From JACCTI01 sp038237435 (lineage in GTDB: Bacteria > Verrucomicrobiota > Verrucomicrobiia > Chthoniobacterales > UBA10450), in the NCBI GenBank assembly GCA_038237435.1, contig JBBRYT010000009.1, forward strand, positions 1 to 64,000: 64,000 bases of DNA, read 5' to 3'. The notes beneath the pieces were generated by a model that had not been told where the DNA came from, searched no databases, and saw only the letters and a list, made by a program, of their open reading frames with translations. This document shows positions 33,447-42,182 of the stretch, piece after piece (positions within the stretch are counted from its first letter, which is position 1; the number at the start of each line of letters is the position of its first letter). The translations under genes and the position numbers were made by a program.

Positions 33447-33974
33447 CTACCTAACGAGTACTGGCGTGCCAATGTGAACCGCGCCGTAGAATTGACGCGC
33501 CTTCCAGTAAGGCATGCGAATGCAACCATGCGAAGCGGGAACCCCAGGCAGATAACCGGCGTGCAATCCATAGCTGGGCGCGAACTCGACAAAGTATGGC
33601 ATGGGCGCGCCGAGAAAATGTGCTCCGGGCGGCCGGGCCACTTTACGCACATCGACATTTGGCCTAACCACTCGTCCGGAGTCATCGACATAATCGCCAT
33701 AGAGACCTGAGCGATGCTCCTGCTCTTTGTGGATGACAGTAAATTTTCCGATCGGTGTGCGGTGTCCTTCGCGTCCACTCGAGATGCGAGACGATGCAGT
33801 TTGGTATTTGCCGCGAAAGAGGTATACCTGCTGTCTGCGCAAATCGACCACCACTGAGGGACGACCGGCATGTCTTTCCGGAATATGTGTGGTCACCAGG
33901 TCCGTGACCGTACTGCAGGCGGTAAGGCCGAGAGATGTGGCCGCGAGAAAAAAGGAAACTATGTGTCGCTTCAC
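33447..33974 (-). CDS. Lipoprotein L,D-transpeptidase (YkuD domain)
   Basis: GTG start at 33974 gives 175 residues with a lipoprotein signal (KRHIVSFFLAATSLGLTAC). An ATG 15 codons upstream is in frame but adds an untypical N-terminus. The YkuD domain reads 'SVVVDLRRQQVYLFRGKYQTASSRIS', 'TPIGKFTVIHKEQEHRSGLYGDY' and 'LPGVPASHGCIRMPYWKARQFY'. It is a close relative of the transpeptidase at 16145. The last codons are GTA CTC GTT AGG TAG, so the dispersed motif (33450-33457) fixes the C-terminal VR. Confidence 0.88.
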   Translation of the reverse strand: MKRHIVSFFLAATSLGLTACSTVTDLVTTHIPERHAGRPSVVVDLRRQQVYLFRGKYQTASSRISSGREGHRTPIGKFTVIHKEQEHRSGLYGDYVDDSGRVVRPNVDVRKVARPPGAHFLGAPMPYFVEFAPSYGLHAGYLPGVPASHGCIRMPYWKARQFYGAVHIGTPVLVR

Positions 33975-34126
33975 CAGCTTGTCATCGCTGTGACTACGCG
34001 AGCGCGCAAGGCCGTTCAAGAGCCCGGCTTCGTCTCGGTCCGCGCCGGTAAAATACTCAGAGGTCCTTTGCCGGAAGGTTGCGAACCACTCCTTTTGATT
34101 TCCATCTTTTGTGTCCTTCTATGCCC

Positions 34127-34873
34127 TTACCGTTCCTGGCGCGTAGGCCGGAACAAGATTTCGTTTATATCCACATCAACCGGCTGACTCATGGCGTAAA
34201 TGACGGCGCGCGCGAATGAATCGGCCGGAATCGCGACCTCTTCATAGAACTTCTGCATGCTGGCCGCGACTTCCTTCTCTGTGATGTGGTTCGGCAATTC
34301 GGTCGTGACCGCGCCCGGCGAGATGATTGTTGTGCGGATGTTGTAAGGCTTTACTTCCTGGCGCAGCCCTTCGGATAACGCCCGCACCGCATGTTTAGTC
34401 GCCGAATAGACTGCTCCTGAAGGAAAGACTTTGTGGCCAGCTACTGAGGAGACATTGATGATATGTCCGGCCTTCTGTCGCTGCATATGCGGCAGCGCGG
34501 CCGCGATTCCGTAAAGCACACCTTTGATGTTGATGTCGATCATGTTGTCCCACTCATCGATCTTCAGGCGCTCTAATGGCGACTGCTGCATCAGTCCGGC
34601 GTTGTTAATCATCACGTCGATGCGCCCGAATTTGTGCACGGCTTCATCCACCAGTTTCTTCACCTGGTCGCAGTCGGTGACATCAGTAGTAATGGCCAAT
34701 GCCTTACCGCCATCGCGCGTTATGTCATCTGCTAATGACTTAAGACGATCGGCACGACGCGCACCAAGCACAACCGTTGCGCCTTGCGCGGAAAGAAGCC
34801 GGGCCGCGGCCTCGCCTAGCCCGCTGCTCGCGCCCGTGATGACGACTACTTTTCCTTCGATGTTATTGCTCAT
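34127..34873 (-). CDS. Short-chain dehydrogenase/reductase
   Basis: 248 residues. Classical SDR features are the cofactor motif 'VVITGASSGLGEAAARLL' with 'LGARRADRL' (basic residues suggest NADP), 'NNAGLMQQSPLERL', 'IINVSSVAGHKVF' and catalytic Y-x3-K in 'YSATKHAVRALSEG'. The group resembles YdfG/serine-dehydrogenase-like SDRs of broad substrate range. It is the first gene of the motif-free zone and has no visible operon partner other than the SRPBCC gene 45 bp upstream on the same strand. Confidence 0.92.
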   Translation of the reverse strand: MSNNIEGKVVVITGASSGLGEAAARLLSAQGATVVLGARRADRLKSLADDITRDGGKALAITTDVTDCDQVKKLVDEAVHKFGRIDVMINNAGLMQQSPLERLKIDEWDNMIDINIKGVLYGIAAALPHMQRQKAGHIINVSSVAGHKVFPSGAVYSATKHAVRALSEGLRQEVKPYNIRTTIISPGAVTTELPNHITEKEVAASMQKFYEEVAIPADSFARAVIYAMSQPVDVDINEILFRPTRQER

Positions 34874-34918
34874 GCTGATAGCTCTCTTGATTGCGACTAG
34901 AACGCTCCTGGACGCGAC

Positions 34919-35365
34919 CTAATCGGGAATTTCGGCTTCGACCAGTTTCGCCAGTAGAATAAGCGACTCCTGCCAGCCGAGGTAGCACATCTCGGCAGGA
35001 ATAACATCCGGCACGCCCTCCTGCACGATGTTCAGCTCAGTCCCGCACAAGACCTTCTTCAAGGTCACGGTTACCTGCATTTCCCCCGGTAGGTTCGCGT
35101 CGTCGAATTTGTCCGTGTAGCGAATCCGCTCGTGCGGCGTCAGTTCGATGTAGGTCCCGCCGAAGGAGTGGCTCTTACCGGTGGTAAAGTTCGTGAAGGA
35201 CATCTTGTGGCTCCCGCCGACTTTGGCCTCCATCTGGTGGACCTTGGCGGTGAATCCATTAGGCGGCAGCCACTTCGTCATCGCGTCGGGATCAAGGAAT
35301 GCGCGGTATACTCTCTCAGGTGCGGCACGAAGCACGCGGTGAATGCGGATTGTGTTGGTTGCCAT
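34919..35365 (-). CDS. SRPBCC/AHSA1-domain protein
   Basis: 148 residues from ATG 35365. 'IRIHRVLRAAPERVYRAFLDPDAMTKWLPP' and 'GTYIELTPHERIRYTDKF' followed by 'GTELNIVQEGVP' and 'CYLGWQESLILLAKLVE' match the activator-of-Hsp90-ATPase-like SRPBCC family, which has a hydrophobic ligand pocket. It lies directly upstream of the SDR gene on the same strand and may be co-transcribed. Specific ligand unknown. Confidence 0.9.
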   Translation of the reverse strand: MATNTIRIHRVLRAAPERVYRAFLDPDAMTKWLPPNGFTAKVHQMEAKVGGSHKMSFTNFTTGKSHSFGGTYIELTPHERIRYTDKFDDANLPGEMQVTVTLKKVLCGTELNIVQEGVPDVIPAEMCYLGWQESLILLAKLVEAEIPD

Positions 35366-35494
35366 GATTGGTTGTCTTTTCGCCGTGGTCTCATTGCGAT
35401 GCAACGTGGAAATCGAAAGCGACGCGCATAGAGTCACGGTTGCGATAGTGGCTTTTGCCTTTCCGGCCCTCACGCCCTGTGCTGCAATGGTTGC

Positions 35495-36703
35495 GTGGCA
35501 GACACGCAAGCGGACGCATTGATCGAGTTCTGCGCTTCTATCTTAGAAAACGGCGAAGTCACGGCTGACGAGGCTTACGCGTTAGCGGACCGGCTTAACA
35601 AGCACACAGAAGAGGCGGTGGCGTGGCCAGGGCGAGACCTTATCGCACCGCTCCAGCAGATCTGGGCAGATGGCAAAGTAACTACACGAGAGTTGCACAG
35701 GCTCTCCCGCATCCTGGTCAGCATCCAGCGCGAGTGGGCAAAGTCTGTTCGACACACGACTGCTCATAGTTCGCCAGAATCATCGTTCGAGATCAGCTAT
35801 GATGAAACCGGCGAGCCACGACTACCGACCATCCGAACCGAATTGAAGATAGCGTCTCGCTCAACTCCTAATCTTTATTACAAGGTCGATCTGGTTGGGC
35901 CTACTTGTAGTTGTCCGGATTGGCATGGCCGTCGATCTCGTCTTCCGGTGGGTCATCTTACCCGATGCTGCAAACACGTTTTCGATGCTTACGCGCAGCT
36001 TCCGCCAACCGTGTCACTAGCGCCCTGGATGGAAGCGTTTTTGGAACTCGCATGGCCTGCAGCGCCCAACACTGAATGGGGATTAATGAGCGTGGGCGCA
36101 GATCAAATCTTGTACTCATCTGCAGATAGTCGTGGCTGGGCGAACTGCTTCGCCAAAGAAGGAGCTATCTATGCACGCTTCGGCTACAACACGCCCGACC
36201 GGCGATGGGCCTATGGATCGCAGCCTTCATTGCCGTGGGCGGTTGCGGAGGCGATCGCTTCGCTCGATTCAGTGGCGGACGCACCTCGAACCGTCTCAGA
36301 GCAATCGAGAGGAGCTCGACAACACTCATCGCGTACCCCCGCTGTTATCGCTGGGGCTATTGCGGTCGTGTTACTCGCCGCAGTTATTATTTCAGTGAAG
36401 CAACTTCAAAGACCGGAACCTGCCGCGCTAACGTCCGTATCTCCGCCGCCTACTGTTTCCGATCAAGGTCCCAACCTGCGACGAGTAACGAGCACGAATA
36501 CTAAGATTGGAATGCAGCAACCAACCTCGCAGTCTTGGATTGCAACGGCCACTCGCCCGATCCGCGTCAAAGCCGGCGCGCACGAGATTGTAATTCCTGC
36601 GAAAGAACGTCTGCATGTAATTGGACGCGGCAGTACCGATCTGATGATCTCCTATCAAGGTCAGACATTCACAATCCCCGCATCAGCTACCGACTTAAGG
36701 TAG
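35495..36703 (+). CDS. SWIM zinc-finger protein with a C-terminal membrane segment
   Basis: 402 residues from GTG 35495. Residues about 1-85 hold a helical acidic domain ('LIEFCASILENGEVTADEAYALADRL', 'IWADGKVTTRELHRLSRIL'), an apparent internal repeat. Residues about 145-170 contain the SWIM signature C-x-C...C-x-H ('PTCSCPDWHG', 'TRCCKHVFDAY'). A hydrophobic helix at about 285-305 (AVIAGAIAVVLLAAVIISV) is followed by a Ser/Thr-rich linker and a beta-rich end with an SH3-like look ('HEIVIPAKERLHVIGRG'). SWIM domains usually bind DNA or proteins in the cytoplasm, so fusion to a membrane helix is uncommon. Function unknown. Confidence 0.75.
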   Translation: MADTQADALIEFCASILENGEVTADEAYALADRLNKHTEEAVAWPGRDLIAPLQQIWADGKVTTRELHRLSRILVSIQREWAKSVRHTTAHSSPESSFEISYDETGEPRLPTIRTELKIASRSTPNLYYKVDLVGPTCSCPDWHGRRSRLPVGHLTRCCKHVFDAYAQLPPTVSLAPWMEAFLELAWPAAPNTEWGLMSVGADQILYSSADSRGWANCFAKEGAIYARFGYNTPDRRWAYGSQPSLPWAVAEAIASLDSVADAPRTVSEQSRGARQHSSRTPAVIAGAIAVVLLAAVIISVKQLQRPEPAALTSVSPPPTVSDQGPNLRRVTSTNTKIGMQQPTSQSWIATATRPIRVKAGAHEIVIPAKERLHVIGRGSTDLMISYQGQTFTIPASATDLR

Positions 36704-37041
36704 CGAACAACGCCGCGGACTGGGCAGTGTCCTGTGTAGGCGACCCCAAGCGTGATCTCGATAAGGCTGCCTGAGGATGTTCAAGGAGCAAAAGAAGGAC
36801 GGAGCAAAAGTGGTCAGAGCTTGAGATCGTTAACTGAAGGTTCGGTTCGAAGAACACCAGCTAGATCGCGGGAGGCTAGAGGGGGGCAGAGCTTACTATT
36901 TATAACTAGTGACGATAGTAGGCTCTGACCCCAACTTAATTGGAAAACAATGAAAGAGGTCGGGGAGGCGAGAGCCTCGTCGACACATATCATCAACAGG
37001 CAGCACCTATTGACCTCACGCCCTGATATCATGGGCCACGC
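36704..37041. other. Intergenic stretch with no gene
   Basis: A 338-bp gap between the SWIM gene and a convergent secreted-protein gene. I see no reading frame with coding features. The only structure is the inverted repeat listed at 36881. Confidence 0.6.
36881..36932. repeat. REP-like inverted repeat with GGGGTCAGAGC-type ends
   Basis: Arms GGGGCAGAGCTTACTAT and ATAGTAGGCTCTGACCCC pair over about 16 bases with small interruptions around a 15-base loop. The terminal GGGG(T)CAGAGC is the kind of end seen in REP elements mobilised by RAYT (IS200-like tyrosine) transposases. No transposase is present nearby. Confidence 0.6.
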
Positions 37042-37677
37042 CTAATCGTCGATGTCCTTCTGCGCGATCTTTTGTGCACTGGTGATCTTGCACTTTCCTT
37101 CGAGATCGAACTTGAGAGTGAAAAGAAAAGCACTGGGCGAGTCGCCTCCTCCAGAGCTGGTCCCGGCGGTGTAGACGTAAAGAATGGCGCTGTCGGCATC
37201 AGTCCACTGGCGCACTTTGAAGACGAGCCTGTTGGGATCGGAGCGCCACAGACGCGGCGGCCGGACTCCTTTGGGCAAATGCTTGGCGAGTACCGCGAAC
37301 GATTTCTCGGACGATTCCTCGTCAATCGGCGAATGGAGCAAGACCCACTCTTCACCGCGGAGCTGATAAAACGCGGTCGTGACAAACGTGCTGTGGGGCA
37401 CGTGCGGCGGACTATAATTGAAGGCGAAACGTTTTGAATCCGGCGCCCACACGACTTCTGCGTCGTCAGCGTGCGGCACGGAACGCTCGTCGCCCATCAG
37501 GTCCAGGGCGCGTTTCGCCGTGCTTGTCTGATGAATTTCGGGCCAGTGACCCTCGACGCACTCGTAGCGCCATCGGCTATCGGGCGACAGCGGGTTCTTC
37601 TCGCCCTCGGCGCTGACCTGGGAAGGGATAAGCAGAAGAGCAGAGAGCAGATAGGCGCAAGCTACCTGCTTGTTCAT
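37042..37677 (-). CDS. Hypothetical secreted protein
   Basis: 211 residues from ATG 37677 with a signal peptide (VACAYLLSALLLIPSQVSA). The frame continues upstream but without a good N-terminus. Segments such as 'SRWRYECVEG', 'DAEVVWAPDSKRFAFNYSPPH', 'FYQLRGEEWVLLHSPIDEES' and 'RLVFKVRQWTDADSAILYVYT' look like a single beta-rich domain, with the WAPDSKRFAFNY segment similar to TolB/WD40-like blades. I do not recognise the family. Confidence 0.7.
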   Translation of the reverse strand: MNKQVACAYLLSALLLIPSQVSAEGEKNPLSPDSRWRYECVEGHWPEIHQTSTAKRALDLMGDERSVPHADDAEVVWAPDSKRFAFNYSPPHVPHSTFVTTAFYQLRGEEWVLLHSPIDEESSEKSFAVLAKHLPKGVRPPRLWRSDPNRLVFKVRQWTDADSAILYVYTAGTSSGGGDSPSAFLFTLKFDLEGKCKITSAQKIAQKDIDD

Positions 37678-37854
37678 GCCGAAAGCGTAACCTCCTCCGC
37701 ATGGAAATGCTACGGCGATGTCAGGAGCGGCTGGGGAAGGATACGCGGCTACAAGATCGACGTTCGTCATCGGTGCGATAACTGAAGGCGAGCGCGCCGC
37801 CGGAGTTAAGGCCCGCTCTTACCGGGACTTCTACAATAACGGACGATGCACGCC

Positions 37855-38583
37855 TTAACCAGTTTTCCCGTGCTTCCCAGGACCGATAAAGATCGTCGTC
37901 CAGTTGAAATGGCATGCCGTTGCTTTGCCATCTCGAAAGGCCGGAACGAAAAGCGCGTCGCCGATATGTCCTACAATGATACCTCCATAATTCATTCCCG
38001 GCGGGTGTTCATAGACGACTTTTTTTCCCGTGACGTGACCTTTGGTATCGACGTCGAGGGTGACCACAGCTACTCCGCCCGGTGGTAATGCCATGTAGAA
38101 ATTTCTGAAGGCGGTGTTGCCAGTGGCAAAGCAAAATTGTGGGGCGATGAAATCGTGGCCGGCTTTGATCTCGCTGTCTTCCTGGTTCAGAAAAACTCTT
38201 ACCATTGGCTTACCATCGTGGATCAGGAACATGACGGTGCCCTGCATGTAGGCCGTGACATGGGTGTGATTAAAGACCGCCGGCTCGAACTGTGCCTGGT
38301 CGATTTCTCCCAGCACCTCCTTTTGCAGCATCTCCGTGTTTGCGCTCCCGCGATAACACCGGGAATTGTAGCCTTCACCTAGCTGTGTAATTCCGGTCTC
38401 GAACATAACTGTCCCGTCCTTTTGGCCGCGCTGCATGAGAGATTGCGCGTTGATCAAGTTGATCAGCGCCTTTTTGTGGTTGCCGATCAAAGCAGGTCGA
38501 AACTCGGGCAGGCCTTCTGCCGCGAGCGGAAGCGTCGAAGCGATTAGCAGCGCGACGTAGACACAGGAACGAAGTATCTTCAT
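37855..38583 (-). CDS. Hypothetical secreted protein with TonB_C-like end
   Basis: 242 residues from ATG 38583 with a signal peptide (CVYVALLIASTLPLAAEG). The protein has two halves. The first includes 'LGEIDQAQFEPAVFNHTHVTAYMQGTVMFLI' and the second 'VAVVTLDVDTKGHVTGKKVVYEHP' and 'GDALFVPAFRDGKATACHFNWTTIF'. The A/F-x-x-A-x-x-G-x-P-type endings suggest two TonB_C-like domains, a fold frequent in exported proteins, but the match is weak. It follows the motif-free, CTAG-rich style of its neighbours. Confidence 0.65.
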   Translation of the reverse strand: MKILRSCVYVALLIASTLPLAAEGLPEFRPALIGNHKKALINLINAQSLMQRGQKDGTVMFETGITQLGEGYNSRCYRGSANTEMLQKEVLGEIDQAQFEPAVFNHTHVTAYMQGTVMFLIHDGKPMVRVFLNQEDSEIKAGHDFIAPQFCFATGNTAFRNFYMALPPGGVAVVTLDVDTKGHVTGKKVVYEHPPGMNYGGIIVGHIGDALFVPAFRDGKATACHFNWTTIFIGPGKHGKTG

Positions 38584-38723
38584 CTTACGAGTGAAGCTCA
38601 TCAGGCAATTTCAAGTCAACACAATATGGCGGGAGTGAAGCTCCTTTCGTCCCGTGATCATCAATGATTGCACGTAAACGCACCTAGAGACCGCACGCCA
38701 ACTGTCTACTTCCCGGTCCTTTA

Positions 38724-40478
38724 CTAGTCGGAGCTAGCTGTCGTCGGCGCCTGCTCCTTGATCCATCGCTCCACCCGCTCTTGTAGCAGGTCGAGCGGCA
38801 TTGCTCCGCCGTTCAGGATTTCATCGTGGAATGCTTTGATGTCGAACTTCGAGCCGAGCTGCGACCTGGCTTCTTCGCGTAGCTTGCGAATGGTTAGCTG
38901 ACCCATCTTGTAGGCCAGCGCCTGCCCGGGCCACGCAATGTAACGATCGGCCTCGGTCTGCGCGACGGCGTCGTTCACGTCGTTGGCGTGCATGAATTCG
39001 ATTACTTTCTCGCGAGTCCAATTCTTGTCGTGTATTCCGGTATCGACTACCAGGCGGACAGCCCGGAATAGCTCGGAGTTCAGCCGGCCATAGTCGGAGA
39101 TAGGATCCGTATAGAAGCCGATCTCCTTACCTAGCTCCTCGCTATAAAGCGCCCAACCTTCGGCGTAGGAGGAGTAACCACCATGGAGGCGGAACTTGGG
39201 CAGGCCTTCCAAGGTCTGGGCGATACTTATCTGCATGTGATGACCGGGAACGCCTTCGTGATAGGCAACGGCCTCGTCCAGCACTAGCGTGCGCTTGGTT
39301 GGGTCAGCTACAGCTACGACCACACGCCCGGGGCGTTTCCCATCCGGGGTGCCATTAACATAGTGGGTTGACTCGGCCTTCGCGAAGCCCGGGATGGGCT
39401 CCACCGTTACCGGTCCCTTCGGCAGCAACCCGAAGAGCTCAGGTAGCTTCGGCTCCATCTGATGGATGTATTTCGCGAAATCATCGACGATCTGCTGCTC
39501 GCTCTTCGGCTTCCACTTAGGATCGTTGTTGATCGCATCGCGGAAGCTGGCCAGGTCCTTGTGTCCCTGTTCCTTCGCGAGCTTGGTCATCTCCGCTGTG
39601 ATGCGCTCCACTTCCTTAAGTCCAATCTGATGGACCTCATCAGGCGTGACGTTCATAGTAGTCATCATCTTGACCGCTTCGGCGTAACGCCGCTTACCAT
39701 CGGACAGGCTTTCGATCGATAGCTCGTTGCGTCCTTTCGGGTCGTAATCGGTGCGCAGGAATTCCGCGAACTTCTTGTAAGCAGGAACGACATCGTCGTT
39801 AGCCGCCTTAGTGATCTCGTCGGTCAGGCGCTTCTTATCCTCATCGGAAAACTCTGCGGGAAACTTCTTTGTTGGTAGAAGGAAAGGGTTCGCGTTAATG
39901 ATGCCCTCGCATTGTCCTGGTAGTTTCTCGAGCACGAGCTTGGGCGGCATAAGTCCGTCCTTCATGCCCTGACGCAACACCTCCGTGGTCTGATCCATCA
40001 CGCGCGGGATTTGGTGCAGCCGCGAGATGTAATCCTGGTAGTGCGGCACGGAATCGAAAGGCATGGACAGTGGCAAATCCGCCAGCCCGGTGTGAACGCC
40101 CCTCTGCTGGTTCACCGGCATCTCGTAATTCTTTAGCTCGTAATTCATGTCCTCGCGCTCGATCTGCCGCTCCAGCAGTCGATGGCTCAGCATGTCCTTG
40201 TCGCCCATTCCGTCGGTCGGGATGGCTGCTAGCCGCTTAAGGAAATCATCGGCTTCCGCGTGCTGGCGCGTAAGCTCCGCCAGCGAATACTGACTAAGCA
40301 GCGCGTTGTAGCGGTAGTCGCCAAATGCCGTCGCCCGCTCCGGTGAGTTCTTCAGGCTGGTTTCGTAAAACTCATCAAATAATTTATTCTGCTGATCAAC
40401 GCGATCGGCCACCGAGGCAATCTCCGCAACGGCAGAGCAAGTCAGCGTGAGAAGAAACCCACAAATTAGATTTCGCAT
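38724..40478 (-). CDS. Exported DUF885 family protein, putative metallopeptidase
   Basis: 584 residues with a signal peptide (MRNLICGFLLTLTCSAVAE). DUF885 signatures include 'TAFGDYRYNALLSQYSLAEL', 'LPLSMPFDSVPHYQDYISRLHQIPR' and the metal-binding 'EAVAYHEGVPGHHMQISIAQ' (HEGxPGHH), followed by 'SYAEGWALYSEELGKEIGFY' and 'WPGQALAYKMGQLTIRKLR'. These are the features of gluzincin-like peptidases predicted to act in the periplasm. It lies inside the motif-free zone and stands alone between intergenic gaps. Confidence 0.9.
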   Translation of the reverse strand: MRNLICGFLLTLTCSAVAEIASVADRVDQQNKLFDEFYETSLKNSPERATAFGDYRYNALLSQYSLAELTRQHAEADDFLKRLAAIPTDGMGDKDMLSHRLLERQIEREDMNYELKNYEMPVNQQRGVHTGLADLPLSMPFDSVPHYQDYISRLHQIPRVMDQTTEVLRQGMKDGLMPPKLVLEKLPGQCEGIINANPFLLPTKKFPAEFSDEDKKRLTDEITKAANDDVVPAYKKFAEFLRTDYDPKGRNELSIESLSDGKRRYAEAVKMMTTMNVTPDEVHQIGLKEVERITAEMTKLAKEQGHKDLASFRDAINNDPKWKPKSEQQIVDDFAKYIHQMEPKLPELFGLLPKGPVTVEPIPGFAKAESTHYVNGTPDGKRPGRVVVAVADPTKRTLVLDEAVAYHEGVPGHHMQISIAQTLEGLPKFRLHGGYSSYAEGWALYSEELGKEIGFYTDPISDYGRLNSELFRAVRLVVDTGIHDKNWTREKVIEFMHANDVNDAVAQTEADRYIAWPGQALAYKMGQLTIRKLREEARSQLGSKFDIKAFHDEILNGGAMPLDLLQERVERWIKEQAPTTASSD

Positions 40479-40697
40479 TGGCTAGACTAGCAGAGTGCGT
40501 CACCGGCGCGAGTTGGATTCACATGGTCAAGCAGCAGAAGAGACGGAGATTTGTGTCGCCCCGCACCTGTAACGGTTGACGAGTTACGGCTGCACCAGTG
40601 GCCGAAAAACAGCCCGAGTAGCTACCGCGGGTTGGATGTAAGTCCGACCGCTACTGAGCCTAGGGGGAAAGGTCGAGGCACCGCATCGTTCGTTACC

Positions 40698-41840
40698 CTA
40701 CGGTATCGTGACGCGATAGAATCGCTGTCCGAGAGAAGCCGAAGCGGTCTGTGTGCCATCATCTGTCCACGATAAGACGGCGCCGGTTCCGACTTTATCC
40801 GGAGTAATGTTCTGCCAAGTGCCACCTAGCTCGCTCTTCCATTGCACGCGGTAGGTGATGCCCTGCTGCCCCAGCCATGCAAGACTGCAAGAGCCTGAGG
40901 TGTAGGTTATGTTCTGAATAACAATCGCCGTGTCGGCGTTTGGAATCGCATTAGGAAGAAAAAGATCGCTGAGGTCAACCGCAGCGGCCGCGTCACCCAG
41001 GAGTGGTCTAACTCCGAAAATCTTCTGCAGAGTGCGCAAGGTGGAGCTATGAGTGTAGTGGACGGCGTTGTGGTAACCGTTGCCTTTGGCTAGAGGCGAA
41101 AGCGCGATCATTCCAATCGGACCATCGCCGCTAACACCTTCATCCCAGGTGATGAGAACCAGGCCATTATCCTGATAGGCGCTCGAGTTCAGAATCATCG
41201 GCAGATTCTGCGCGAGCCAGGTGTCGCCTTGCTTAACTGGATTGTAGAGCGGGGGGGCCGAATCGTGCATGTCGTTAATCAAGTTCGGCGTGATGAAGCT
41301 GTAGTGGGCGGTTGCGTTGTTCGCGAGGTCGCTAGCCAGCTCGGTGAATGGACGCATGGTCGTAGTGCAGCCGCCGCTGGTAACGTCGTCGAAGTAAACG
41401 AAAGGGTTATGCTTCGGGGCGTAGGGGTAACTATTAGTGCTCGGACAGGTCGTGCCAGTAATGTTCTCCTGATAGGTGCGCCACGAGATGCCGGCATTCT
41501 TTAGTAAGGTGACGAGATGGCTGGTCGTAGACTGGTGATTTGAGGAAGGCAGATTATCGTTTGTGATGCCGAAGTTAGTGCCGGCTTCCAGCCAAAGGTA
41601 GTTCGGTTCGCTGGGATGAATGCCGGGCGGATTGTAGTATTGGTCGGTGTAGGAAGCGATCGGGAGCAGCGTGTTATTAATGTAGGGCGCATCGGCATTT
41701 CCTTTGATGCTGGACCAGTTGTGGTTCTCCATCAGGATGACGAAGACTTTGCTGGAAGAATTGATGCCACCGGCAGATGCTGTCGAAGCAGCAACGATGG
41801 CGAAGAGAGGGAGGAAACGGAGAACGGACTTCGGAAACAC
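40698..41840 (-). CDS. Secreted phosphoesterase (acid phosphatase/phospholipase C-like)
   Basis: 380 residues if started at GTG 41840, which places a signal peptide (LRFLPLFAIVAASTASAGG) at the N-terminus. The frame is open to 42065, but the extra 75 residues are basic and implausible. The alkaline-phosphatase-superfamily phosphoesterase pattern is visible: 'KVFVILMENHNWSSI' (ENHxW), 'SNHQSTTSHLVTLLKNAGISWRTYQENI', 'FITPNLINDMHD', 'VLITWDEG' and 'PIGMIALSP'. The C-terminus has the Verrucomicrobial module 'YRVQWKSELGGTWQNIT...GQRFYRVTIP'. Substrate unknown. Confidence 0.85.
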   Translation of the reverse strand: MFPKSVLRFLPLFAIVAASTASAGGINSSSKVFVILMENHNWSSIKGNADAPYINNTLLPIASYTDQYYNPPGIHPSEPNYLWLEAGTNFGITNDNLPSSNHQSTTSHLVTLLKNAGISWRTYQENITGTTCPSTNSYPYAPKHNPFVYFDDVTSGGCTTTMRPFTELASDLANNATAHYSFITPNLINDMHDSAPPLYNPVKQGDTWLAQNLPMILNSSAYQDNGLVLITWDEGVSGDGPIGMIALSPLAKGNGYHNAVHYTHSSTLRTLQKIFGVRPLLGDAAAAVDLSDLFLPNAIPNADTAIVIQNITYTSGSCSLAWLGQQGITYRVQWKSELGGTWQNITPDKVGTGAVLSWTDDGTQTASASLGQRFYRVTIP

Positions 41841-42182
41841 TTCGCACAATAGCGGAGGTTTCGCGGAATAAAAGGGGAGATGCGGCAAGGCCTCTGTCCG
41901 CGGAGAGAAAATCTCGCTAGCACGCAGGCATTTACATGACATGCATGTCCTGAGATGATAGCGCCTTCGTGGCATAGCTCTAGCCTCGGCAATGAAAGAA
42001 AAGCGATCTCTCCCGATGAACATTACCTTGATCCACCTCTTGATAGCTTGCGGGATGATGAGCATTTTCGAGACTTACTGTGCGGGTTCATTTGGCGGAA
42101 TAAACTGTCCCCGCGGCCGACGGTAATGGCGCGCATGAGTGTGTTGATGGCGGCACATTGATAAATTCTTTGGGCGACGATA
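41841..42182. other. Intergenic stretch with no gene
   Basis: 342 bp between the divergent phosphoesterase and chrA genes. It should hold both promoters. No RNA gene, terminator or clear riboswitch-like fold is apparent to me. The left 225 bp is open in frame with the phosphoesterase, but I judge it non-coding. Confidence 0.5.
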
